Assembly: GCA_963854835.1 (NCBI GenBank)
Contig: OY978530.1
Coordinates: 17,865,733-17,929,732 of the forward strand
DNA length: 64,000 nucleotides
Reading direction: 5' to 3'
From: Megamerina dolium
Lineage: Eukaryota > Arthropoda > Insecta > Diptera > Megamerinidae
Below are positions 43,099-52,689 of this stretch, one piece after another. The notes under the pieces were generated by a model. The model made no database searches, was not told where the DNA came from, and saw only the letters and a program-made list of their open reading frames with translations. The position numbers were made by a program, and so were the translations under genes. Numbering within the stretch: the stretch's first letter is position 1; each line of letters starts with the position of its first letter.

Positions 43099-43930
43099 GG
43101 AAGCAGAAAATACAGAAATAGAAAATGCGGAGCTGCTCACCAATGGTGGGAATTTTCCCAGAAACCACATCGGGAAATAAGTACATTCTTACTTTTCAAG
43201 ATGATTTTTCAAAATTTTTCATTTGTGTACCTATTCCTGATGCAGAATCTTGCACAGTAGCAAAAGCTTTTTACAACGAAGTTATTACACGGTACAACAT
43301 ACCAAAAATTTTAGTCACATATAATGGTACAAATTTTACATCAAAATTATTCCCAGGCACATGCAAGATGCTAGGTGTTAAAAAATTACATATAGAGCCA
43401 TATCACCCACAAGCAAACGATCCTCTAGAAAGAAGTCATAGAACCTTAGCGGAATATCTTAGGAGTTTCGTTAAAGAAGATGGCTCAAATTGAGATCAGT
43501 GGTTAGCAGCAACAATGCATGTTTACAATAATACAGTACATACTACAATACAACAGAACGAACACCTTTCAGTATACTATTTGGTTTTAATACTGATATG
43601 CCAGCAAATTTGAAAACCAGAAGAACACCGATGTACAAAGCAAAGGACCAACACAAGGTATTAAATTACTAACTACAGAGGTCCCATGAACTAATAAATG
43701 AAAATCAGGATAAAGCAAAGTAAACTGTCAAAAAGCAGTATGACACAGGTATCCATCCGATAACTTTCATAATAGAAGAAAAGGTTTTATTAAAAAATTC
43801 AACGGTTCAATTTGTGCTGGGTCCTACGAAATAAACAGTCCAGTAACTACGACTATTCAAATCGGACGAAAAGACATAAATATACCATAATAATTTAAAA
43901 AAACCTTTCCACCAAAATTAAATTAATATT
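43099..43930 (+). pseudogene. gypsy integrase, second catalytic Asp replaced
   Basis: 43125-43493 has MVGIFPETTSGNKYILTFQD (integrase core; the first Asp lies at the degenerate start). The second motif reads ILVTYNGTNFTSKLF near 43315, with Tyr in place of the Asp present in the minus-strand copy. GVKKLHIEPYHPQANDPLER follows. A TGA at 43491 and later frameshifts interrupt the C-terminus (TPFSILFGF-like near 43563), which fades by 43930. Confidence 0.82.
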
Positions 43931-44019
43931 AAATTTAATGATCTAAGCCCCTATAAAAAACGCTCTACATTAAGATACTTCGAATGTATAACCAAGCGCG
44001 CCATCTATGTGTGAGCACA

Positions 44020-45010
44020 TGCGTTTTGAAGCTTCAACCTTCCTCTATTAAATGTCAAAATTTCATGGCATTTGGTTGACGTTTAATGTTTATTGACATT
44101 CATTTTACAAAACACGTGTTCGTTTGATGTTGAAATTTTAACATGGAGCAAAGAGCGGTCATTAAATTCCACGCAAAAATTGGTAAAAGTGCAGAAACAT
44201 TCGGAATGATGCAGCAAGCATATGGTGTTGCTTGTTTATCAAGAACAAATGTTTTTATATGGCATAAACGGTTTGTGGATGGCAGAGAGTAGCTGGAAGA
44301 TGAAATAAAAGCAGGAAGGCCAATTTCAGTGCGGACGCCGGAAGCGATTCAGGAAGTTGGTGATTTTATTACAGAAGACCGCAATGCTTCAGTGAAAATG
44401 ATGGAAGAGGCCTTACACATCAACAGAGAAACTATCCGACTCATTCTTCACGAGGATTTGGGCAAAACAAAGGTTTGCGCGAGATTTGTTCCACACACAT
44501 TGACCGAGGACCAAAAATTAATGAGAGTCAGTCATTCTAGAGACATGGTTGCAGCTGCAGAAAAACACGAAAAGTTCCATTAAAAATCAAAGCAATGCTC
44601 ATCACATTCTTCGATAGCAAAGGAATTATCCACAAAGAATTTGTTCAACTGGTCAAACAGTTTCTTTCGCATTTTACCTCGAAAGCGTTTGATGTCCAGA
44701 ATCCGTGGTGTTCAACCAGAATACCGCGATCCAAAAACTTGGTCTCTGTTGTACGATAATGCACCGAGTCACACAGCGCTTATTTTTCGTAAGTTTTTGG
44801 TTCGGAATCAGGTCTGTGTGTTGAATCACCCGCCGTATTCACCTGATTTGTTCCCAAAACTGAAATTGAAGTTGAAAGGATGCTTTTTTTGACACGGGCT
44901 TCGACGAGGGCACTGGAGGCAATTCCAAAAAATGAGCAGGAACTGGCGTTTGAATCACTATTAAATCGATGTAACAAGTGTATTGAATCAGGAGGAGAAT
45001 ATTTCGATTA
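44020..45010 (+). mobile_element. mariner-superfamily transposon, second lineage
   Basis: Encodes a transposase with a MEQRAVIKFHAKIG N-terminus, different from the mauritiana-type copies. A start at 44143 is followed by a TAG at 44290 and a frame break near 44585. The element boundaries are approximate because terminal repeats were not resolved; the region just after the ORF is locally duplicated (45010-45173). Confidence 0.72.
44143..45010 (+). pseudogene. mariner-like transposase with deletion at the third catalytic Asp
   Basis: The N-terminal DNA-binding region (44143-44583) includes GRPISVRTPEAIQEVGDF and IRLILHEDLGKTKVCARFVP. The catalytic half is at 44641-44892: the second Asp lies in LLYDNAPSHTA. 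The third region reads PPYSPDLFPKLKLKLKG, lacking the short segment with the catalytic Asp that normally follows SPDLAP. The first Asp region near 44610 survives as TFFDSKGIIHKEFV. It is therefore an inactive relic. Confidence 0.78.
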
Positions 45011-45173
45011 AATATACCGAAAAATTAGCAGATATCATGTTTTAATGGTGTTTTCTAGAGGCAGTCTTAATACATAATTGTCGCACCTTGTATTTCGAAT
45101 AAATACACCGAAAAATTAGCAGATATTGTGTTTTCTAGCGGCAGTCTTGATACATAATTGTCGCACTTTGTAT
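45010..45173. repeat. Tandem duplication, unit about 80-90 bp
   Basis: 'accgaaaaattagcagatat', 'tgttttctag(a/c)ggcagtctt' and 'tacataattgtcgcac(c/t)tt' occur twice in order, at about 45017-45090 and 45107-45173. The repeat joins the mariner tail to the ISXO2-like relic and probably represents duplicated transposon ends. Confidence 0.85.
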
Positions 45174-45955
45174 GGAAAGTTATTTCAGGTATCGTGCGCA
45201 GTTTTCGTCGAAGAAAAAGAAGAAATGGGACTTTCTTTGACAAGTCAAAGTTGCCTATTAAAAAATTAGTTGTATTCTCATATTTATGGGTGAAGAATAC
45301 GACGCAAGAATTAATAATATACGCATTGGACATTTCGCGTCATACGGCCATAGATTGGTCAAGCTTTTGTAGGCAAGTGGTGTATGACGGCATGGTCACT
45401 AAAGCCCAAAAAAATTGGAGGAGTAGGAAAACTGTAGAAATCGACGGAAGTAAGTTCGGGCGATGGAAGTATCATCGGTTGATGGGCTGTGGGCATTTGG
45501 AGCTGTACAGAGAGCTAGCAACCTCAGCTTTTGTGCCTCTGTGGAGAGGAGAGATAAGGAAACCCTGCTCTTTATAATCAAGGAATGGACTCATCTCGGC
45601 AAAACTATTATGTTTGGAGGGTATGTTTAAGTTAAATTTCACACTTAGTCAATTAATAACAATGTAATATTTACAGCTTATGACTGTTTATCGAAGGAGG
45701 GTTTTGTACACTTTAAAGTGAACCTTCGCATAAACTTCAGAGACCCCAAAACTCTGTAGCACACCAACACAATTAAAGGGCATGTGAAGCACTCCATGCC
45801 CCAATATCACAGAAGTATGTGCCACTTCGATAGGTATTTGGCAAAATTCATTCTTCTAAAATATTGCAAGCATAGCAATATTGATGTTCTTAAGCATTTT
45901 TTATTTGCTGAATTTACAAATGTAGAAGAATATGAAATTGATGTAGATTAAAAAA
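45158..45955 (+). pseudogene. Merlin/ISXO2-like transposase, degenerate
   Basis: Fragments in order: TQELIIYALDISRHTAIDWSSFCRQV, then a shift, KTVEIDGSKFGRWKYHR (the start of the DDE core of ISXO2-like domains), ETLLFIIKEW, EGFVHFKVNLRINF (45697 onward) and FILLKYCKHSNID to the end near 45955. ISXO2-like (IS1595/IS1016-related) domains occur in animal Merlin DNA transposons. About six frame changes and an insertion near 45620-45670 disable it. No terminal repeats identified. Confidence 0.7.
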
Positions 45956-46179
45956 AAATAATTACATACTAAAAATACTTTTTTGTGAAATATTGATGGT
46001 CGCGAAGCCGTGTTCAGGCCTATAAGGGTTATTTGTTTTGCACCCTGCCGAAGGCCAGCTATCAAGAGACTCAAAAGTCAAGTTTCAGCTATTCAGACTG
46101 TGAAAATGACCTCAATAAACTCAACTCAACTACTAGCTATGACTTCATGGCGATGATCGAAGCTATACAAGATTCAACT

Positions 46180-46397
46180 TAGCTGAAATATCTTAGAGCT
46201 GAATTAATTCCAAAAGCGCCGAAAACTATCGCAATATACTGTTATAACCGCGGTGCGCGGTGATTTGGCAGTAAATAAAATCTATTCATAATTAATCAAG
46301 TTCCAACTAATAATATGCCAGCAGATATCTTAACAAAGGCTGTAGCAAAACCAAAATTATTAAGGTTCATGAGTAGTTTTGGTACGAAAGTGTAAAT
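46180..46397 (+). pseudogene. Ty1/copia pol C-terminal fragment
   Basis: 46318-46396 encodes NNMPADILTKAVAKPKLLRF followed by MSSFGTKV and a stop, the conserved end of copia-type RNase H. A degenerate IYCYNRGAR segment near 46235 corresponds to the upstream 'D-N' part. Only the last ~70 codons remain. It is the sole copia-type trace in the window. Confidence 0.65.
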
Positions 46398-46439
46398 GAT
46401 AGCACATGGTCAGTTATGGTCAGCTTATTTCTGGTTGAA

Positions 46440-47100
46440 TGGATACGTGAACAGAAGAAGGTGAAGGTTTTACCTGAGTACCTGCCTGGAAGGACTATCT
46501 CACGGCTCTCAAAGCACAACGTATCAGAATTAAGCGTCGATAAGCGCCCCCAGGACTAGAAGGCAACGACTTCTAGCCCTGAGGTACCAATTTGGGGTGC
46601 GTGAATTGCCGCACTACCCACCCTTGGTGAGGATCGAGGCCCATCTTAAACCTCTGTTGGACTATGGGGTCCAGCACCCGGTTGAGAATGCAACTCCACA
46701 CCGAGCAACGTGCTCTACCCGCGTACCTTTGGGTATAAACCACAACCACCACGAAGCTACCCGAAGGGCCGTTCCCAACGATCAGGTTGGAGCAAGCTCC
46801 AAGGGCTCCTGATCCCCGTGGTACCAGATTATAGTCTCCGGTCGGATTTCTTAGCCGAAGCTACTACCAGTTGAGCTACCATTTAGCTCCGGACTGGTGG
46901 CCAAAAAGAAAAACAAATATACACTCCACCAATAATAATAAATAATATATAACAAATAACAGGAATTAAAGCTAAAGTAATAAATAACAATAAATAGTTA
47001 ATTACAAAAATAAGCTTAAATCTAGAATAAATAGTAGCAATTTGAACAATTAACAAACAACAGGTACCAGCCAGGCCGCTAGAGGTAATTGTTTTATCGC
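46440..47100 (-). other. GC-rich then A-rich segment, possible 3' UTR of the adjoining minus-strand LINE
   Basis: 46440-46900 is GC-rich and non-coding in appearance. 46905-47045 is A-rich simple sequence (aataataataaataat). It lies directly downstream, in minus orientation, of the R1-like ORF2 end. Whether it is that element's 3' UTR or a separate LINE leader is not decidable here. Confidence 0.35.
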
Positions 47101-48165
47101 AAGCGAACGTCTGTGCCTCGACTTACAGCCAGCGGCCAAATGCTGGCACCTTCTCACCCATTAACAGTATAAATGTTTCACAAGAAACCCCACATAGTGA
47201 CACCCAAAAGACGTTGTCCCCAAGTTTGTAGGAGCTGCATGAAGCAGCAACCCAGAACACAACGCCCGCGAAGCGAGACCGGGAGACGTCGAACGGAAGC
47301 CCGAGTCCCCCGAGACCCACCCAAAAGAAATACCACATTCACACATACCCCCAAGAACAAAACATGCACACATAAGGCTATTCACACTGCCTTGCCATGA
47401 GTCTTCTCCGTTTAAACACCAAGCACGCAAAATTACTTAATGCCAAAACATGGACATCACTAGCTAAGATATTAGAGAAGCACCACTGCCCGTCACTGCG
47501 TGTGATCTCCATTCCATCCAGATCTCTGAACTCCGAGTAAATGCGGCACACACACAGGACGTGCAGCCAATCTTCTATGTCAGTACCACACATACAACCC
47601 TCACTATCGCTCAAATGTCTACCAAACAAAAACGCGTTCAAACTACCATGGTCCGTCAGCAGGAAACCAAAACTCAGGTTGAAACCAAAGTCTGGATTCC
47701 CCACCAACGCGCGCACCCCCGGGACAAAACTATAAGTTACACGACCGCTGGGACTGTTATCCCAGCGATCCTGCCACTTCGACTATACACATTCACTAAA
47801 AATACGCTTACACACAGAAAAACCACGCAATAAATCACTACCAGACACCCAACCAGACCGCAGCACGGGCTAATTCATCCCCCTCCTGAGAAAGAAGGAC
47901 AGAGCACGCTCCGTCACGACTAGGTCAAGAGGAGGCACACCCATCAACACTTGCATTGCCTCCGTAGAGACAGTGCGACACAGATGTAGACACGCTAATA
48001 ACAAAACACGTTGACAAGAACACACTTTCGCTCGACCAGCAACCTGCATGGCCGTCTCGTACCATATAGATGACCCGAACAGACCACGATACATGATACG
48101 GACGGCACGCCGGCTGAGGCCCCAATCACACCTAACAATACGGCGCACTTGCCCCACAACATTGA
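47101..48165 (-). pseudogene. R1-like LINE ORF2 C-terminal region
   Basis: On the minus strand, 48165-47870 encodes the post-RT region (GLSRRAVRIMYRGLFGSSIW, then VCSCQRVLLLACLHLCRTVS, then PPLDLVVTERALSFFLRRG). 47716-47378 encodes the terminal Cys/His motif (GCMCGTDIEDWLHVLCVCRI), comparable to that of the LINE at 4936-10187 but a different family. The segment between is degenerate. Endonuclease and RT are absent. Overlapping plus-strand ORFs are shadows. Confidence 0.7.
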
Positions 48166-48780
48166 ACAATAAAAATTGCCGTATTTGGTGTGAAGAGCAG
48201 CCAGAAGAATTGCAAGAACTCCCGAAAAATGTACTGTTCGGTGTGGATTTTGAGCCGGTGGCATTATTGGACCGTACTTTTTCAAACACGACGAAGGCAG
48301 GAACGTTACTGTGAATGACGAGCGCTACCGTGCGATGATTACAAACTTTTTTTTGCACAAATTGAAGAGCTGGACTTGGCTGACATGTGGTTTTAACAGG
48401 ACGGTGCCACATAACACACAGCACGCGAAACAATGGCCCAATTGAGAGGCGATTTCGGTGAATAGTTTATTTCACGTTTGGGGCCGGTCAATTGGCCGCC
48501 TAGATCGTGCGATTTAACGCCTTTAGACTATTTTTTGTGGGGCTATGTTAAGGCTCATGTCTATAGCGACAAGCCCGCTACGGTTGACGCACTGGAAGCC
48601 AATATTAAAGAATTTATACGTGAGATACCGGCCGATATGTTGGAGAGAATATGCCAAAATTGGAACCAGCGTATGAACCATTTGAGGCGCAGCCGCGGTC
48701 AACATTTACATGAAATCATCGTTAAACATTGAATTATATAGATTGTTCTATCGACTCAAATAAAGATACATTTCTCTAAA
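48166..48780 (+). pseudogene. mariner-like transposase, third lineage, C-terminal half
   Basis: A broken frame begins near 48180 (CRIWCEEQPEELQELP). It passes through GGIIGPYFF- and WFQQDGATCHTA-like segments in alternating frames and reaches an open stretch at 48478-48732: GPVNWPPRSCDLTPLDYFLW (catalytic Asp region), KPATVDALEANIKEFI and RMNHLRRSRGQHLHEII. The minus-strand fragment at 19800-20000 is a second, shorter member of the same lineage. The N-terminal half is missing. Confidence 0.78.
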
Positions 48781-49009
48781 TTTTATGTTTTTTTAATCAA
48801 AACCGGAAGCTCTTAAAAAATGACCTGTATTTCCTTGTATATTATTTACAAATTGATAGCTTTATATTGAAATGTTGGTTATAAATAAATTCTATATTAT
48901 TATACATTGCTAGATAAATGATATGACTTTTCTGCCTTGATAGTTGTGGGTCTTGTGGGATTTTGGGTATTTTTATTAAAACTGGAAATGTATCAAAATC
49001 ACGGCTGGG

Positions 49010-49702
49010 TGGGCAATGGCAGATACGTATATTGTAAATAATGAGCTCAAAATAAATATAATTATGTTTAATCATTACGAACATGTAGAATACGGCAGAC
49101 ACTACAAAAGAAATAGCGTTAAGGAAACGGATAACCACGACGCCACAATCAAACAAGTTTTTCGAATTCCCCGAATGGATGAAATATTAGATCAGCTAGA
49201 ACATTGCAGATATTTTACTACCCTTGACCTTGCCAGTGCGTACCATCAAGTACTGATGGAAAAGGGGGACAAGAAAAAAAAGGTTTTCAGTACAAATGTT
49301 GGACACTATGAATTTTATAGAATGCCTTTCGGTTTGACAAGCGCCCCTGTCACCTTCCAAAGACTAATGAACCATGTTCTAACAAAACTTCAAGGTATAG
49401 ATTGCATTGTGTATTTGGATCACATCGTCGTCTTTGGTCCACCTTGACACAAGATGAAACGCGTTTACGAAGAGTATTTGAACTTTCACGTAAACAATAC
49501 TTAAAGATGAATACAGAAAAGTGACAGTCTCTACGAAAAGAGATAATTTACCTAGGTCATAAATGCGCTGAGGAAGACGCATTACCAGAGCCTGGTCAAG
49601 GGGAATATGTTAAAAATATTCCTGTTTCAAAGAATAAGAAAGATGCTCAAGCATTTTTAGCTTTAGAAAATTATTACCGAAAATTTGTTGAGAATTATTA
49701 TA
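49010..49702 (+). pseudogene. gypsy reverse transcriptase fragment, YLDD altered
   Basis: 49016-49447 is open. It joins a pre-RT segment (NNELKINIIMFNHYEH) to RT motifs TIKQVFRIPRMDEILDQL, LDLASAYHQVLM and MPFGLTSAPVTFQ. The catalytic box reads YLDHIVVFG near 49413, with His for the second Asp. Downstream sequence to about 49697 (NYYRKFVENY) is frameshifted. It is related to the gypsy copies at 39.4 and 49.7 kb and ends exactly where the truncated LTR begins. Confidence 0.83.
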
Positions 49703-49812
49703 TTAATGGTTACACATAATAAAATAACATAATGATAATAATAATATTACTATAACATTTGTAGTGAGTCAAAATGCATAAATTAGATGTGCATTATTTT
49801 GACTCACAACAT
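49703..49812 (-). repeat. Truncated 3' LTR of minus-strand gypsy
   Basis: 110 bases nearly identical to 62610-62719. Both contain a hairpin 'tgagtcaaaatgca ... tgcattattttgactca'. It is truncated on the left by the gypsy RT fragment ending at about 49702. Confidence 0.87.
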
Positions 49813-49824
49813 CCCACCACCCAT
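49813..49824 (-). promoter_or_regulatory. Polypurine tract of minus-strand gypsy
   Basis: The minus strand reads 'gggtggtggga' immediately before the LTR start TGTTGTGAG, the position and composition expected of a plus-strand primer. Confidence 0.7.
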
Positions 49825-50419
49825 TATGAAGAAAAAATTATCAATTTAAAAGATTGATAGTTTTTTCTTTTACAAATTGAATTTACAAATTGTGTATATT
49901 AACCCATTTTAGTCTATTGGGTATTTAAATACCCAAGAAAACTCTGAAACTTAAAAAATTTTAGCACGAACTAGGAAATAGACATCGAGGTATTTTTTTC
50001 ATAATAGTGAAGAGGAAAGATAAACCTAAAAATAAAAAATAAAACCATACAAATTTTCCTGGGGTTTCCTTAAGTTTTGTACCATTGAAAATTCTGTTTT
50101 TTTCTGAGTCGGAAAATGCTTAGGAAAGTGCTCCCAAATAAATGAAAAATGGGGAAAAATGGAAAACGCGCACTCTTTCTAGGTGGCCTAAGGTATCCTT
50201 TTTAGAATAGAGACAATCAAGCAAAAAAGCGCTAACAAACCTGGTCGTCACACGAGATATTTTGAAATTGGGTATTTAAATACCCGACAGTCCATGGTGT
50301 GTAGTCAAAATGCAATTTTTTGTTGTATGACAAATATAAATTGAAGTAAATAAAAAGCGCATAGAAATTTGAATTTTTCTTATTTTATTAAAAATTGGCA
50401 ACATTTATAAAAAAAATTT

Positions 50420-52253
50420 TCATTGAGCCATTGCTTTTTTTTGTTGGTCTGGTGCAACACCTATATGGTAGTCCGAAAAGCAAGGAGCTGGATGCAAGTT
50501 TGTCTGGCACTTCAAGCATCCATATTCAGTTTTACCGCCGCACTGCGAACAACGATGACGAGTGTTGAGCTCGTGATCGATCATAACGCGTTGTTAGTTC
50601 GGCCCCGGAAGTCGATTTTCTTCCTGGATGATGAGAAGTGCGCTTTACCATAATGGATTCACAAACCGCCACTCGAAATTCTACTTGAGACACCAAGGGG
50701 TTATTTTCATATTTGCGACAAAAGCAGTGTAGCTTCCACGCATTTACCATGACCGCGTCTAACGCATTTGTTATCAACGGCCAATACCACTTCTTGCCTC
50801 GAATCCGAATTCGATAATTATTTATTGCATTGTCAAAAAGGTCCACACCACCCATGCGATTATTATATTGGCTGACCAAATGAGGCTGATCAATTAGAAC
50901 ATTTTTTTGTTGCTTTCGATCATACCGCTTTGCATAAGATATTGGCGTATGGCTCATGAAATTCGATAGCAAAGTTACAACCTGAAAATATAGGAATAAT
51001 GATTAACGCTGGGACAAAATGGAACGTTTCTGAGAATAACTTACTGCATTATCGTTCCAACGCACTGCAAGTATTGAATTGTTTCTATCAAAATAAAAGT
51101 CAGATGTCCCGCGAGGTTTCTTGCGCATTTCTTTGATGCTTATCAATGGGGCATGATTGGTCCGATTATCACGTACAATTCCCAAAGCGAAGTATCCATC
51201 CTTTGATAAAGGCGTCATTAGCTTGTGACTTGTGAAAAAGTTGTCAAACGTTACAGTGTGCTTAGAGCGGTCCTCTAGATGCGACAAAAGTGATACGACA
51301 GTTCGTTCTCCCAGTCCAAAGTCGGGATCTTTTTGCTCTGATGCACCAGCGTACGGGATAAACTGGTATAAGTATCCTTCTGTAGAGGCTAAGCACCAAT
51401 ACTTGTATCCAAATCGAATTGGTTTACTTTTGATGAACATCTTACATGAATGTCGGCCATAGTAGGCTATCATTTGCTCATCAATCGAAAGATTGTGAGA
51501 AAATATGCCAAATTGAAGGAATTTTTTATTTAATAAATTATTCAATGGTGCAACTTCTGCAAATTTGTTTTTCGGATCCAGCGCTGAGTTGTCGCAGACG
51601 TGAAAGTATTGTTTGATTTTTTTGAATCTGTCCCGCGAAATACATTCCTTTATTAGCGAGCAGCCTAGCGATTCTCGATTTGACCAGTAATAATTGTGAT
51701 GTACAATACGCCCAAAAATATTTTTATTTCGCTAATTGCGAATGATAGACAATTGTTTTCCGCAGCATACTGATTAGTAGAGGTGACCAACAATTGCAAC
51801 ACTTCCTCGTCAATAAACATTTCCCAAAGCTGCACAGGATCCATAGCACCAATGTTTTCATATAACGCTTTGTAAGAAGCAGATGTATCGTCAAACGTAA
51901 TCTTATCGAATTCATAGTTTTTCTTTCGGGACCATTTTGGCTTACTTTCTTCATCAATTCGGGTTCGTTTTGTTGCTTTTTTCGATTTCGGCAATCTCAC
52001 GGGGCAGTTCCCGCTCATCGCGCAACAATTGGACATCATCACCCAATTCCTCATTGTCACTTACAGCATCGACGGCATCGGGTGGCGTTATAATAACATT
52101 AATAAAGTCGGCATGTTGACCTACCTCTTCTCCATCACTATCTCCATCAGATAAATCATTGAGAAAAGCTTCCACTTCAGCAGCTGTTAAAATTTGTTGT
52201 CGACGAATCATTTTCAGTTCAAAATACCTCAAGCTAAAAACAGCACTACTCAA
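50420..52253 (-). pseudogene. piggyBac transposase, frameshifted
   Basis: A DDD transposase that excises precisely at TTAA. The acidic N-terminus starts at 52253 (98 open codons, ILTAAEVEAFLNDLSDGDSD). The frame shifts near 51960-52000 into 52060-51665 (YKALYENIGAMDPVQLWEMF). A further break precedes 51545-51003, which holds SIDEQMIAYYGRH (first Asp, near 51480) and TFDNFFTSHKLM (second Asp, near 51245). 50972-50532 holds YNNRMGGVDLFD (third Asp). A last shift places the Cys-rich tail (HRCSQCGGKTEYGCLKCQTN, about 50555-50490) in another frame. All three Asp are retained despite four breaks, so inactivation looks recent relative to the other elements. Confidence 0.88.
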
Positions 52254-52284
52254 TGACCACCACTACAATGAAAAGCTTTCTCAT

Positions 52285-52484
52285 GTTTTCGTACGCATAC
52301 TTTCTTTAGCTTATTTCGGGGAAACCCCTTTTTCTATATTTTGCAAATAACTCTAGAACACATAACGGGAACGAAATGCCGCGCATTTCGTATGCATGCT
52401 TTTTCTAACTTATTTCGGGGAAACCCCTTTTTCTATATTTTGCAAATATTGCTCGCGCACATAACGCGAACGAAATACCGCGGA
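52285..52484. repeat. Two ~100-bp tandem repeats in the piggyBac 5' region
   Basis: Units at about 52285-52384 and 52386-52484 share 'cttatttcggggaaacccct', 'tctatattttgcaaat' and 'cacataacg(g/c)gaacgaaat'. They lie between the transposase start and the right terminal repeat. Confidence 0.87.
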
Positions 52485-52689
52485 TTATTTTTTGGCAAAA
52501 AAGTTAAAGCGAATACAGGTCACACCATGGCCTGTCGGGTATTTAAATACCCATACCATATCTCAGGTGTGGGTGCAGATAAAAAAAAAATTATTTTTTC
52601 TTTCAACTTCTATGGTTCACCAGGCACGACAATAAAAATTTCATCAAAATCGTATGAGCCGATCTATGGTCAGTCTTTAATGGGTTAAA

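Larger units (their letters stand above)
39353..43970 (+). mobile_element. Ty3/gypsy element fragment (plus strand), twice interrupted
   Basis: RT, RNase H and integrase segments closely resemble the minus-strand gypsy at 49.7-62.7 kb. It begins mid-RT at the RTE junction. It is split by a jockey-type LINE (40149-42150) and a TTAA-flanked MITE (42430-43094). Removing each insertion with one duplication copy puts the gypsy coding segments next to each other in register. No LTR was found for this copy. Confidence 0.85.
49903..52684 (-). mobile_element. piggyBac-family transposon
   Basis: TTAA at 49899-49902 and 52685-52688. The terminal repeats start CCCATT on both ends (left cccattttagtct; right complement cccattaaagact). 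The perfect palindrome gggtatttaaataccc occurs at 49919-49934, 50270-50285 and 52537-52552. The latter two extend into a ~32-bp subterminal inverted repeat (gacag(t/g)ccatggtgtg). The transposase is on the minus strand. The element is inserted in the gypsy 3' region. Confidence 0.92.

Noticed and set aside
47161..47430. Gly/Cys-rich ORFs on both strands
   Set aside because: Fall in the degenerate tail of the R1-like LINE fragment; no family features and multiple overlapping frames.
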